Positions 24,662 to 32,989 of a stretch of DNA of 64,000 nt are shown one piece after another (position 1 is the first letter of the stretch; each line of letters opens with the position of its first letter). The notes beneath the pieces are model-generated. The model did not search any database, was not told where the DNA came from, and worked only from the letters and a program-made list of their open reading frames with translations. Position numbers and translations under genes: made by a program. Origin of the DNA: Paenibacillus turicensis (GTDB lineage Bacteria; Bacillota; Bacilli; Paenibacillales; Paenibacillaceae); contig NZ_JAGGKG010000012.1 in the NCBI RefSeq assembly GCF_017873435.1, positions 1 through 64,000 of the forward strand. The letters are read 5' to 3'.

Positions 24662-26320
24662 TTACGGCTCAATTCCAAAAATCAAATTGCCTTTATAATA
24701 TACAGTGATTCGATCGTTTGCAGCATAGCTAGTTGAAGTGGGGTCAAAGGAATAATCATTTTCTTGATTTAAATTAGTCCAATTGGTGTTATGCACTCGA
24801 AATTGAACTTCACCGCTATTGCCATTGACGGCTAGCTTACCTGCACCATCAAGAAATGAAAACTCTACATACTTATCTGCTTTAGGTTTAGCTGGTGTCA
24901 CAGGAACCACACTAGTTACGACATTGGTTTTACCTACAGTAGCGTGATCAATCACAACGTTCTGATCGGAATTTCCATCCTCTGTATACCAGTAGCGAAC
25001 CGTAACATCACTTAGCTTAACAGGTACGTTAGAGTTATTTTTTAGCTGTAAATTAGCGCGAATTGAACCGGTGGAAGCGGTCTTATCTCCAACTAGATAT
25101 AATGGGGCAACTTCAATCACTTCAGGTTGTGTTCCGCCGCCATTATCCGGATTGGTTGGGATAAATGTAACTGGCTTCATAATCCGATCAAGCATATCCT
25201 GCTTTGGACGATTCCATGTTGCCCAGTCATCTTGTAACAATCCTCCTGTGTCCCCACTGTTCGGATTCACAGTCCAATACGTCCAGTACAATCCGTTTTC
25301 GCCAATGTAATCTACGAGTGCATTTTGCCAGCGACCTTCTACTGTCACGGTATCCACACTGCGACCTCCAAACTCACCAACGATTAAAGGCGCGATGCCT
25401 TCCTTGCTAATATAACCCCAAGTTGCATCCCAAATCGCAGCCATATTGTTAGGGAAAGTAGGGTCATCAAACCAAGGCTGTGATGCTACGCCTGGGCCGT
25501 AGTCGTGTGGTGAATAAACAACACGATTTGGTACACTAAGCTGTACGGGATAATTACGAACTCCAGTTAGGTTACCACCCCACCAGTATTTACTATCATT
25601 ACCTTGTACGTTTTTTTCGATGCCTTCAACGATAATGAGCCAATTTGGATTGGCTGCTAAAATTGCATTCCCTGCACGCTGAGCAGCTAATCGCCAGTCA
25701 GTAGCTAAATCACCAGTACCCCAGCTTGCTGCGCCGTGTGGTTCGTTATGCAAATCAGCACCAATGACAGTTGGGTCATCTTTATAACGATCAGCTAGCA
25801 TAACCCAATCGCTAATCCAACGACTTTCAGGGTAAGCACTTGTGTACCATAATGTCGATTGTCCACCAGAGTCAGGGCGATGGCGATCAAGGAAAATGCG
25901 GATACCACGATCTCCAGCCTTTTTAATTAGTTTATCCATAATTTCAATCGGCTTTAGTCCAACTAAATCAGCATTGATATCATACCGGATGCTATTAGGC
26001 TCAGAGTCCTCGTCAAACATTTGATTACAGAAAGGTAAGCGAATTAAGTTATAGCCTTCTTCTTTGATTTGATCTAATACGTCATCCATTGAGCGGGTCC
26101 ATAAACCATGAGGAGAGTAATTGGGGGTTTCAAAGCCAAACCAGTTGAGTCCATTAAATACGGCTTCTTTACCAGAAGCATCCACAATTTTGTTACCATC
26201 AGTGTGAAAATAAAGATTTTCCTCCGCGGCTCTTGTTGTGCCACCAGCGTACACACTAATACTTGCTAGTAATGCAAATGATAAGAGTAGCTTGCCAATC
26301 CTTTGAAACGATGAAAACAT
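24662..26320 (-). CDS. Secreted endoglucanase, GH5 with C-terminal CBM3
   Basis: A 552-residue cellulase. Residues 1-31 are a signal peptide (basic FQRIGK, hydrophobic core, cleavage near TRA-AEE). Residues about 35-370 are a GH5 barrel: NGLNWFGFETPN, acid/base Glu193 in DLHNEPHG and nucleophile Glu316 in IVGEFGGRS, with WTYWTVNPNSGDTGG near the end. A short linker with TNPDNGGGTQPE leads to a family 3 cellulose-binding module (about 400-552; PLYLVGDKTASTGSIRANLQ, and VQFRVHNTNWTNLNQENDYS). The enzyme cuts beta-1,4-glucan outside the cell. ATG at 26318-26320 follows GGGAGG. A perfect cre site 53 bases upstream of the start points to catabolite repression. The gene has its own terminator and promoter. 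Confidence 0.96.
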   Translation of the reverse strand: MFSSFQRIGKLLLSFALLASISVYAGGTTRAAEENLYFHTDGNKIVDASGKEAVFNGLNWFGFETPNYSPHGLWTRSMDDVLDQIKEEGYNLIRLPFCNQMFDEDSEPNSIRYDINADLVGLKPIEIMDKLIKKAGDRGIRIFLDRHRPDSGGQSTLWYTSAYPESRWISDWVMLADRYKDDPTVIGADLHNEPHGAASWGTGDLATDWRLAAQRAGNAILAANPNWLIIVEGIEKNVQGNDSKYWWGGNLTGVRNYPVQLSVPNRVVYSPHDYGPGVASQPWFDDPTFPNNMAAIWDATWGYISKEGIAPLIVGEFGGRSVDTVTVEGRWQNALVDYIGENGLYWTYWTVNPNSGDTGGLLQDDWATWNRPKQDMLDRIMKPVTFIPTNPDNGGGTQPEVIEVAPLYLVGDKTASTGSIRANLQLKNNSNVPVKLSDVTVRYWYTEDGNSDQNVVIDHATVGKTNVVTSVVPVTPAKPKADKYVEFSFLDGAGKLAVNGNSGEVQFRVHNTNWTNLNQENDYSFDPTSTSYAANDRITVYYKGNLIFGIEP

Positions 26321-26372
26321 TCAAAAACCTCCCTATCCCAATAAAATAAGCTTAAAAAACCATTTGAGAAAA

Positions 26373-26386
26373 TGTGAGCGTTTTCA
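26373..26386. promoter_or_regulatory. Perfect cre site (CcpA) upstream of endoglucanase
   Basis: TGTGAGCGTTTTCA matches every position of the consensus TGWNANCGNTNWCA on both strands. It lies 53 bases before the start codon, at or just after the likely transcription start, a typical place for CcpA repression of a cellulase. Confidence 0.75.
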
Positions 26387-26528
26387 TATATTTGTAGATT
26401 GCACCGTAATGTCTATTCACTGACCTTCTCTCCATGATATTTTACTAGCTTCTTCACAATTCTAGCATATGCTTTTTAAAAATGGAAGAAATATCTATAC
26501 ATACTCATAGATGGAATTATTGGGTTTA

Positions 26529-27218
26529 TTAATGCGCAATAGGCGGCAATTGCTGATGCTCAGGTTCAATATATCTCGTGCAATGCAATTGATGCTTATC
26601 ATCTACTGTGGCAACAAAAATATTTTTCAAATCAAGCTGTTGCTGCTCTAGTTGATCAAATAACCAGACTACATCTAAGCCAAAGGTAGATAAAATGTGT
26701 TCTTCTATTACACCTTCACGAATGACCGGATAGGATATACTTGTTGTGCTGGCCTGTGCCTCCTCTAGAAAGCTTAAATTACCACTCCCTTCAATAATGG
26801 CTAGCTTCACTGTGCTTGGATCAAAAATTTGATTTTCACGTAACAATTGAAAAATATTATCGACTGAATATCTAGACTTTTTTAAATTTTTATGAACCAG
26901 CTTCCCCTCATATATAATGATGATTGGCTCAAAGGTCACGAGCTTACCGAAACGTCGATAACGGATCACCCAATAAGAAAATAATTTTTGTACAAGTCCA
27001 ATGACAAGTACCGCAAATGCAGTAGGAATATGTTGAATTTTAGGCTCAGCGATATCCGCCCCAACAACAGAACCTAGTGCGAGCACAACAAGAAAATCAA
27101 ATACAGGCATTTCACCAATTGCTCTGCGCCCCATAATAAATAAGGTCACCCATAACATGAGTGGAAAAATGGTAACAATTCTAATGAAAATAATGCCAAG
27201 ATCTTTAATCAATTCCAA
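26529..27218 (-). CDS. DUF421 (YetF/YkjA-like) membrane protein
   Basis: A membrane protein of about 229 residues. Three transmembrane helices occupy residues 8-80 (FIRIVTIFPLMLWVTLFIMG; FDFLVVLALGSVVGADIAEP; AFAVLVIGLVQKLFSYWVIR). The rest is the cytoplasmic DUF421 domain (FEPIIIIYEGKLVHKNLKKS; VDNIFQLLRENQIFDPSTVK). Related B. subtilis proteins (YetF, YrbG, YkjA) are linked to spores and membranes; the biochemical role is not settled. TTG at 27216-27218 fits the ribosome site GAGGTGAT better than the GTG at 27230 that lies inside it. It is divergent from yeeN. Confidence 0.88.
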   Translation of the reverse strand: MELIKDLGIIFIRIVTIFPLMLWVTLFIMGRRAIGEMPVFDFLVVLALGSVVGADIAEPKIQHIPTAFAVLVIGLVQKLFSYWVIRYRRFGKLVTFEPIIIIYEGKLVHKNLKKSRYSVDNIFQLLRENQIFDPSTVKLAIIEGSGNLSFLEEAQASTTSISYPVIREGVIEEHILSTFGLDVVWLFDQLEQQQLDLKNIFVATVDDKHQLHCTRYIEPEHQQLPPIAH

Positions 27219-27312
27219 CTTAGATATCACCTCATTAAATAAATATATGACTTCACTTAGGTTTTACCTGATATACAAATTTTATCCATTTAATGAAAGA
27301 GAAATATATCAT

Positions 27313-27341
27313 TTGAACAAGATGGATGCAAGGGCTATAAT
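27313..27341 (+). promoter_or_regulatory. Sigma-A promoter of yeeN
   Basis: TTGAAC (27313-27318), a 17-base spacer and a perfect TATAAT (27336-27341), about 45 bases before the ATG at 27388. Confidence 0.7.
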
Positions 27342-27387
27342 AATATAGACTGTATTTATCCAATGTTGAAAGAGAGCGAAAATACGT

Positions 27388-28107
27388 ATGGGCCGTAAAT
27401 GGAATAATATTAAAGAAAAAAAGGCATCCAAGGATGCTAATACAAGTCGTATATATGCTAAGTTTGGACGCGAAATTTATGTTGTTGCCAAGCAAGGCGA
27501 GCCAGATCCAGAGTCGAACCAAGCATTAAAATTTGTGTTAGAGCGTGCTAAAACCTATAACGTACCTAAAGCGATTATTGATCGTGCGATCGAAAAAGCA
27601 AAAGGTGGCTCAGAGGAAAACTATGATGAACTGAGATATGAAGGTTTTGGACCCAATGGCTCCATGGTCATTGTGGATGCGTTGACCAACAACGTAAATC
27701 GGACTGCCTCTGAAGTGCGTTCTACCTTTACTAAAAATGGTGGAAACCTAGGCGTTAGTGGTTCTGTTAGTTATATGTTTGATCAGACTGCAGTCATTGG
27801 TTTAGTTGGCAAAACAGCGGATGAAGTGTTGGAATTGTTAATGGAAGCAGACTTAGATGTGCGTGATATCATCGAGGAAGATGAAGCGGTGATCGTTTAT
27901 GCTGATCCGGATCAGTTCCATGTCGTGCAACAAGCATTTACTAATGCAGGTGTGTCTGAGTTTACCGTTGCTGAAATTACAATGCTACCACAAAACTATA
28001 TTGAATTAGCTGAAGATGCTCAGGCGCAATTTGAGAAAATGATTGATTTGCTTGAGGATTTAGAGGATGTACAGCAGGTTTATCATAATGTAGAGCTAGA
28101 GGACTAG
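27388..28107 (+). CDS. yeeN: YebC/PmpR family regulator, YeeN type
   Basis: A 239-residue member of the YebC/PmpR/TACO1 family. It starts [20 protein letters not shown] and contains [42 protein letters not shown] and SGSVSYMFD, and ends [13 protein letters not shown], closely following B. subtilis YeeN. Family members were first described as transcription regulators; recent work on YebC and TACO1 links them to translation of difficult stretches such as polyproline, and YeeN is a second paralogue beside YebC. No ribosome site better than GAGAGCGA precedes the ATG. It stands alone between a clear promoter and a clear terminator. Confidence 0.95.
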   Translation: MGRKWNNIKEKKASKDANTSRIYAKFGREIYVVAKQGEPDPESNQALKFVLERAKTYNVPKAIIDRAIEKAKGGSEENYDELRYEGFGPNGSMVIVDALTNNVNRTASEVRSTFTKNGGNLGVSGSVSYMFDQTAVIGLVGKTADEVLELLMEADLDVRDIIEEDEAVIVYADPDQFHVVQQAFTNAGVSEFTVAEITMLPQNYIELAEDAQAQFEKMIDLLEDLEDVQQVYHNVELED

Positions 28108-28121
28108 AAACAAATAAGAAG

Positions 28122-28163
28122 AAGACTGTCTCAGTTATTAATCATAAAGAGGCAGTCTTTTTT
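28122..28163 (+). terminator. Intrinsic terminator after yeeN
   Basis: AAGACTGTCTC pairs with GAGGCAGTCTT, one G-T pair included, followed by TTTTT. It lies 14 bases after the yeeN stop. Confidence 0.85.
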
Positions 28164-28210
28164 GTATTTTAAATATAATACCTCATTTAATCGATTCCAT
28201 ATCCAATAGT

Positions 28211-28462
28211 TCATCTTTTAACTTTTTGAATTAAGCTGTCTATAATCCAACCTATACCATACCAGCTAATAAGTTCAGTTACATAAAAAATACCGATAGG
28301 AATGTGAGCTTGTCTCATAGTAGGATAATGGTTAACCATCCATAAAAATGGATTACTAAAATAAAGTAATATACCATAGTCATCGTAACCAAGTGCATTA
28401 ATGATAACGATAAGAAGGGCTATCATCAAGAACCAGAAACGAAAAGATTTTAACTTAAGCAT
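28211..28462 (-). CDS. Small two-helix membrane protein, unknown
   Basis: An 83-residue protein with hydrophobic segments at about 8-27 and 57-77, a basic N-terminus (LKLKSFRFW) and a basic end (LIQKVKR). The short loop contains FSNPFLWMVNHYP. I do not recognise the family. The ATG at 28460-28462 follows AAGGAAGTGAACTC, a strong ribosome site, which supports a real gene. It is monocistronic on the minus strand, between yeeN and the PspA module. Confidence 0.6.
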   Translation of the reverse strand: MLKLKSFRFWFLMIALLIVIINALGYDDYGILLYFSNPFLWMVNHYPTMRQAHIPIGIFYVTELISWYGIGWIIDSLIQKVKR

Positions 28463-28675
28463 GAGTTCACTTCCTTTTTATGAAATAAGAGAAATTGAAG
28501 TAAATATAGAGTGATGATATAGCTAGAATAATGTATAGCTAGTTAATATAAAAAGAAGTGGATTCTCTGAGCTAAGAGCGTCCACTTTGTTTTCTTACCT
28601 TTTTGATTACCTGTTCTTGGCTTTTATTTAAATTCTGCTCATGTTTTATTTATCTTCTACTTATCTTGCTTCTAT

Positions 28676-29425
28676 TTATCTTCGCCGTTTAAAAATACTC
28701 CCTGTTCCTTTGCGGGTTTTTGGCTTCTTTATTTTAGGGGAATCAAACCATCCAGAGGATGAGCTGCCACCCTTTTTACGTTCGATTTTCCCTTTTTGGT
28801 CCTTAGAGCTGCTAGAATCACGATTAAACCAGCTTCCATTGGAACCCACACTGCTCGAATCGCTATCTTTTCCTCGGCGGAATATGTTGCCTTTGCGTTC
28901 CACGGTAAGAGGTGGGCTTATTTTTTTATCGGCATCTGTAGGCTTATGATAATTCCCTTGGGAAGGCTTATAAATATCTTTACTTGTATACCCTCGATAA
29001 TTACCTCCTTGGCCTAGTGAATCAAATAAATCACGTAGTAAGGAGGAAGCTAAATAGCCTTGTAAAAAGCTAGAGCTATAATTTCTTTTTACATATTCTT
29101 TAGAGCTAATTTCAATTAAGGTGTCACTTGTATTTTTAGGGTCTTGTTGAAGATGGTAATACTTACTTCCATAAACGAGAAACATTCGTTCTGTACTTTC
29201 AGGAGAAGCCTGGTCAGGTTTTTTCTCACTGATGAGGGCAGAAGCTACCTCAGGTACACTCGTATTTGCGGCACGATATACATATGAGGTTGAGCTACCA
29301 TCTCGATTGACAGACTCTAGTGGGTATGTTTCTTTTACATTTGGTGCGCCACAGCCACTAAGTAGTGAGACTAACAGTCCGAATACAAGCATTAATTTCA
29401 GTGACAGTGAAGACATTTTCTTCAT
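28676..29425 (-). CDS. DUF4247 lipoprotein, last gene of the PspA module
   Basis: A 249-residue exported protein. The N-terminus is a lipoprotein signal (LKLMLVFGLLVSLLSGCGA, Cys25). The next 100 residues are the DUF4247 domain (SYVYRAANTSVPEVASALIS; MFLVYGSKYYHLQQDP; LIEISSKEYVKRNYSSSFLQ). The C-terminal 110 residues are a low-complexity tail of Ser, Gly, Lys and Arg with repeated WFxR/D motifs, ending GTGSIFKRRR, probably a basic surface-attached tail. The ATG follows AGGAGAGGG and lies 13 bases after the DUF4178 stop, so the two genes are coupled. It belongs to the PspA-DUF350-DUF4178-DUF4247 cluster, which has been linked to envelope stress. Confidence 0.85.
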   Translation of the reverse strand: MKKMSSLSLKLMLVFGLLVSLLSGCGAPNVKETYPLESVNRDGSSTSYVYRAANTSVPEVASALISEKKPDQASPESTERMFLVYGSKYYHLQQDPKNTSDTLIEISSKEYVKRNYSSSFLQGYLASSLLRDLFDSLGQGGNYRGYTSKDIYKPSQGNYHKPTDADKKISPPLTVERKGNIFRRGKDSDSSSVGSNGSWFNRDSSSSKDQKGKIERKKGGSSSSGWFDSPKIKKPKTRKGTGSIFKRRR

Positions 29426-29438
29426 TTTGAACCCTCTC

Positions 29439-29945
29439 CTAGCTGGCCCGAATGATCTTTACATCACCGGCGATAACTTTCTCTCCCTCATATAACATAA
29501 AGCGACCATGCTGCCACTCAATTCGTAACAAACGATAATCATCGGATTGGTATTGCCATATATGCTGCTCCCCATTTTGAGTAAATGGAGTTTTACCTAC
29601 AATCGACACGTTTCCATCATACTCTTCTTCAAGAAAAAAGGCGCGATCATCAAGCTCAATCGTAGTAGGAACTTCGTTTGGTGTATCTAATCTACCGTCG
29701 ATGGGCTCATATAATGCATATTGTAATGTTTCTCTTTCCTCAATATATAAATAAGCAATTCTTGAACCATCCTGCAATGTTAGCATGACAGCATTTCTAC
29801 TTCGATTGTGGACTCGACCTGTCACCTCATAGGTCACTAAAGCAACCTCACAAATATCTCCTGGCGATAACGACAAGATACTTTTTTGGACTGGAGGTGG
29901 GGCGGGCTTGGAAAATAGATTATTAATTCGTTTCCATAAGCTCAT
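29439..29945 (-). CDS. DUF4178 family protein
   Basis: A 168-residue cytoplasmic protein, mostly beta strands. The DUF4178 domain runs from about residue 25 to 160: LSLSPGDICEVALVTYEVTG at the start, GSRIAYLYIEERETLQYALY in the middle, and YRLLRIEWQHGRFMLYEGE near the end. The N-terminus (SLWKRINNLFSKPAPPPV) is basic and proline-rich. The function is unknown; DUF4178 genes occur with PspA, DUF350 and polyamine synthase genes in many bacteria. The ATG follows AAAGGAAGTTCATTACT. It lies 63 bases after the DUF350 gene and 13 before the DUF4247 gene on the same transcript. Confidence 0.88.
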   Translation of the reverse strand: MSLWKRINNLFSKPAPPPVQKSILSLSPGDICEVALVTYEVTGRVHNRSRNAVMLTLQDGSRIAYLYIEERETLQYALYEPIDGRLDTPNEVPTTIELDDRAFFLEEEYDGNVSIVGKTPFTQNGEQHIWQYQSDDYRLLRIEWQHGRFMLYEGEKVIAGDVKIIRAS

Positions 29946-30008
29946 AGTAATGAACTTCCTTTCAGATGATAAACTTGTGACTAAATTTTAATAGCTGTAT
30001 TTATTTTA

Positions 30009-30410
30009 TTAGATCGCAGTAATAATTAACGCTCCAACAATGTGTAAAGTACCTGCAAATAAACCGTATCCAACCTTACCTTCCTTAGTGCCTGCATCTA
30101 AATCAATTTTTGCAGCCTTATGAAGTAAATAGCGAGTAATCGATTCGATGATAAGTAAAATAAAGAACGAAACAACGGAAACAACGATGGCTTGAACCAA
30201 AAATGCAGAGGAACTAATGGATGAAGCTAAAATCCAGCCTTGGGCTAATAGCTTTAAAACAAGTCTGGTTGTTACAGACATATTACCTGCTTTAACTTCT
30301 TCCAAATCCTTATACTTCGTAAATAGTGAATCCACATACATCAAAATAAATAAAAGCACCGAACCCGTTGCTGTCCAGATTAACATCGCAATCAAATTAT
30401 CTAAGCTCAT
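30009..30410 (-). CDS. DUF350 family membrane protein (YjfL-like)
   Basis: A 133-residue membrane protein with four helices (about 7-27, 47-68, 72-95 and 108-132). The family signs are the SVLLFILMYVDSLFTKYKDL helix, AFLVQAIVVSVVSFFILLII and the final GLFAGTLHIVGALIITAI. DUF350 proteins (YjfL in E. coli) occur with PspA homologues and are thought to be membrane partners of the PspA assembly. The ATG follows GAGGAGCTTAAAAA. It is the second gene of the module, 124 bases after the pspA stop. Confidence 0.88.
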   Translation of the reverse strand: MSLDNLIAMLIWTATGSVLLFILMYVDSLFTKYKDLEEVKAGNMSVTTRLVLKLLAQGWILASSISSSAFLVQAIVVSVVSFFILLIIESITRYLLHKAAKIDLDAGTKEGKVGYGLFAGTLHIVGALIITAI

Positions 30411-30534
30411 TTTTTAAGCTCCTCTTCACCAAAATAATGACAAATAAGAAGGAGGGGGCTTCATCTGCCACCTCTCCTTGTTATCTTAAATAAATCTATA
30501 CATAGTTAGTTATTGTAGTCACAACATTAGAATA

Positions 30535-31206
30535 TTATTGTTTATTCTCATATTGCTTCATCAACGCTGCTAATTCATCCTCGACTTGTTTATCCTTGCC
30601 TAATGCCTCAAATTCATCATCTAGTGATTTACCCTTAGCACTCATTTCATTGCTTGCTTCAGCCTGAGCTTCCGCTTGCAACATCTTTTCCTCCATACGC
30701 TTTAAGCCTGCTGAAGCGGAATCGGAATTAAAGCCACTCATTGCCTTATTGATCTCAGTTTGTGCTTTTGCTGCATTGTAGCGAGCCACTAACGTTTCAC
30801 GCTTATTTTTCATTTCTGTTAATTGCTTACGCATCTCTTCTAACTTACCACGTAATTGATCCGCTGCTGCTTTGTTTTGCTCATAGCTTGTTTTGTATTC
30901 ATTAAGCTTAGCTTCAGCCGATTTCTTTTCTTCCAAAGCTCGACGTGCAAGGTCAACATTCCCTGCTTGTGCAGCCGTATGTGCTTGATCGTTACGACGT
31001 GCTACAAGTGCTTCTTGCTCTTCATATAAAGCTTTGAATTTTTTCTCGATTGCAATTTGCGCTGCAACTGCTTTTTCCGCATCCTCTAAATCCTCGGTCA
31101 TGTCCCGAATATATTGATCAGTCATTTTAATCGGGTCCTCCGCTTTATCAATCATTGCATTTATATTTGACATCGTTAAATCGCGTAATCTTTTGAAAAT
31201 AGACAT
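30535..31206 (-). CDS. pspA: PspA/IM30 family phage-shock protein
   Basis: A 223-residue, almost wholly helical protein of the PspA/IM30/Vipp1 family, which forms large ring- or rod-like assemblies on stressed membranes. It starts MSIFKRLRDLTMSNINAMID with the amphipathic membrane helix, then long coiled-coil heptads (EDPIKMTDQYIRDMTEDLED; KKFKALYEEQEALVARRNDQ; KRETLVARYNAAKAQTEINK). An upstream in-frame start at 31224 is unlikely because GGAGGAATGAACCT lies between it and the ATG at 31204-31206. It is the first gene of a four-gene minus-strand operon and probably the one carrying the promoter, within 31207-31511. In that divergent 305-base region I saw no other feature. Confidence 0.94.
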   Translation of the reverse strand: MSIFKRLRDLTMSNINAMIDKAEDPIKMTDQYIRDMTEDLEDAEKAVAAQIAIEKKFKALYEEQEALVARRNDQAHTAAQAGNVDLARRALEEKKSAEAKLNEYKTSYEQNKAAADQLRGKLEEMRKQLTEMKNKRETLVARYNAAKAQTEINKAMSGFNSDSASAGLKRMEEKMLQAEAQAEASNEMSAKGKSLDDEFEALGKDKQVEDELAALMKQYENKQ

Positions 31207-31511
31207 AGGTTCATTCCTCCACATAATGTTATTTAGCTTCTTGATGGTTAAATACGCATATCTAATATAAGAGTTTCAAAAATTTTTATTTTTTTGATAG
31301 GAGATTTGACTTACTTAAGTTTATTTGGAATAACGATAATCAGTGCTTCTGATCTAGACGTTCATTTGACCTATTCACATCCTCGTTCATTTATGGTTAT
31401 CTAATGTTTGTGTGGCAAATCAACAATACATAGAGAATTAGTCCCCAAATAGAGATAAGGGACAATGAGATGCGTACAGATGTTGGTTCATTTAATGTGA
31501 GGAGGATATAG

Positions 31512-32753
31512 ATGAAGCGTGTTACAAAGGTTTTATTTCTTTTAATTGCTTCCACTATAATGTGGAGTACATCTATGCTAGGTTTGAGTAATGATCAGGA
31601 GGTAAGTGCGGCGGGCTCCAGTACATTTACAGATATTAAAAATCATTGGGCAGAAGCAACCATAAATGCGATGGTGAATCAGGGCATATTAGATGGTTTT
31701 CCAGATCGGAGTTTTCGCCCTAAAGATCCAATTAAGGTGGATCAGTTTATTAAAATGCTCATTTTGTCATACAGTGATCAGCATCCCAACACAGGGCGCA
31801 CTTGGCAAAAATCCTTTTTAGCCTCCTTAAGTGAAGATAATCAAACGATCTTAAAGCAGGATTATCGTCATTATGATTTTAAGCCAGCAACGACAGGATA
31901 TTGGGCTAAGCCATATATCGATATTGCAAGTGATCTTCATTTTCTCAATAAAAATAGATATGCAGATTTTCAAAGTGATATGACCCGCGAAAACGTAGCA
32001 GAAGTGGTATATTACGTGCTACAAGAAACTGAATTTTTAGAGGATACTGCCTTTAGCACCTCTTTAGCTCAAGCGTATGGTGACATTACAAGCGCATCGG
32101 ATCGAGAGCAACGCTTTATCGCTGAAGCTTTAGTAAAAGGGATCATGGAAGGTTACCCTGATGCAAAGTTTGGGGTGGGCAATTACGTGACACGTGCGGA
32201 GGCATTGGTGATCTTGAATCGCCTAACAGATAAATCACAACGAATTCCAGTAAAACCTTCAGCGCAAAGCTTACAAAGATATGTACCTGCAAGTGGTGGT
32301 GGGCAAAAGATTGTTGAATTCCCAGATCAGCGAATGTGGGATGCGTATGACACGTTATTACAAGCAGGTCAAATTCGAGGCACGAATTTTGATAACGTAG
32401 AAACAACAGTGAGGTTATACAAGGATAGTGCAGAAAAAACAGCAGTAGCTAATGGTAAAGGTGAACCAGAGGTATCACTGTGGGTTGACCCTGCTTATAA
32501 TACGTATGGATTTACCGTTTACTTGCGGGAAGGGACGCTTGCGAGAAATAAAGAAGCGATTGAAACCTTTGGTAATCAGATTTTTGGTTATAATGCGATC
32601 GCATTTCATCGTTGGTTTAACAGCGTATGTGCAGAGGTGGAAGCAGGTAGACCACTAGCCTCTAAAAAGATTACCTTGGGTGCAGATACAATCAATGTGC
32701 TGGTGAATAGCGCTGAGAAATCGGTTATTTTTTCTGTGGCGGCTACAAAATAA
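31512..32753 (+). CDS. S-layer homology (SLH) domain protein
   Basis: A 413-residue exported protein. Residues 1-33 are a signal peptide (KRVTKVLFLLIASTIMWSTS, cleavage near VSAAGS). Three SLH repeats follow: FTDIKNHWAEATINAMVNQG, then a divergent one (TTGYWAKPYIDIASDLHFLN), then YGDITSASDREQRFIAEALVK with GIMEGYPDAKFGVGNYVTRA. SLH domains bind pyruvylated cell-wall polysaccharide. The remaining 160 residues form a separate domain that I do not recognise (RMWDAYDTLLQAGQIRGTNF; VSLWVDPAYNTYGFTVYLRE). The ATG follows GAGGAGGATATAG. It is divergent from pspA, and a strong terminator follows. Confidence 0.92.
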   Translation: MKRVTKVLFLLIASTIMWSTSMLGLSNDQEVSAAGSSTFTDIKNHWAEATINAMVNQGILDGFPDRSFRPKDPIKVDQFIKMLILSYSDQHPNTGRTWQKSFLASLSEDNQTILKQDYRHYDFKPATTGYWAKPYIDIASDLHFLNKNRYADFQSDMTRENVAEVVYYVLQETEFLEDTAFSTSLAQAYGDITSASDREQRFIAEALVKGIMEGYPDAKFGVGNYVTRAEALVILNRLTDKSQRIPVKPSAQSLQRYVPASGGGQKIVEFPDQRMWDAYDTLLQAGQIRGTNFDNVETTVRLYKDSAEKTAVANGKGEPEVSLWVDPAYNTYGFTVYLREGTLARNKEAIETFGNQIFGYNAIAFHRWFNSVCAEVEAGRPLASKKITLGADTINVLVNSAEKSVIFSVAATK

Positions 32754-32796
32754 GGTGAGTTGAAGGGATTCTAACGTTTTTAATACACAAAATACG

Positions 32797-32857
32797 AAAA
32801 CCATCGGTATTAGCTTAGGGATAAAAGAAGCCTTTAGCTGATATCGATGGTTTTTTT
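32797..32857 (+). terminator. Intrinsic terminator after the SLH gene
   Basis: AAAACCATCG pairs with CGATGGTTTT at the ends of a longer imperfect stem (GTATTAGCT with AGCTGATAT), followed by a run of T. Confidence 0.8.
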
Positions 32858-32922
32858 GATTTAAACCTTGAAGTTTAATTATACCAATAAATGAAATAGA
32901 AATGAAATTTCCAGAAATCATT

Positions 32923-32950
32923 TGAAAATACAAACATTAATGGGGATAAT
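32923..32950 (+). promoter_or_regulatory. Weak SigD-like promoter of chemoreceptor 1
   Basis: TGAA (32923-32926), a 16-base spacer and GGGATAAT (32943-32950) partly match the motility sigma consensus TAAA-N15-GCCGATAT. It is proposed mainly because the paralogue at 35234 has a much better version at the same relative place. Confidence 0.3.
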
Positions 32951-32989
32951 AGAGAAAGAAAGGAAAAAAATCTAACTGGGGGTCATACA

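Noticed and set aside
27253-27522. 89-codon minus-strand frame across the yeeN promoter and start
   Set aside because: It overlaps a perfect sigma-A promoter and the yeeN coding start, and lacks a ribosome site.
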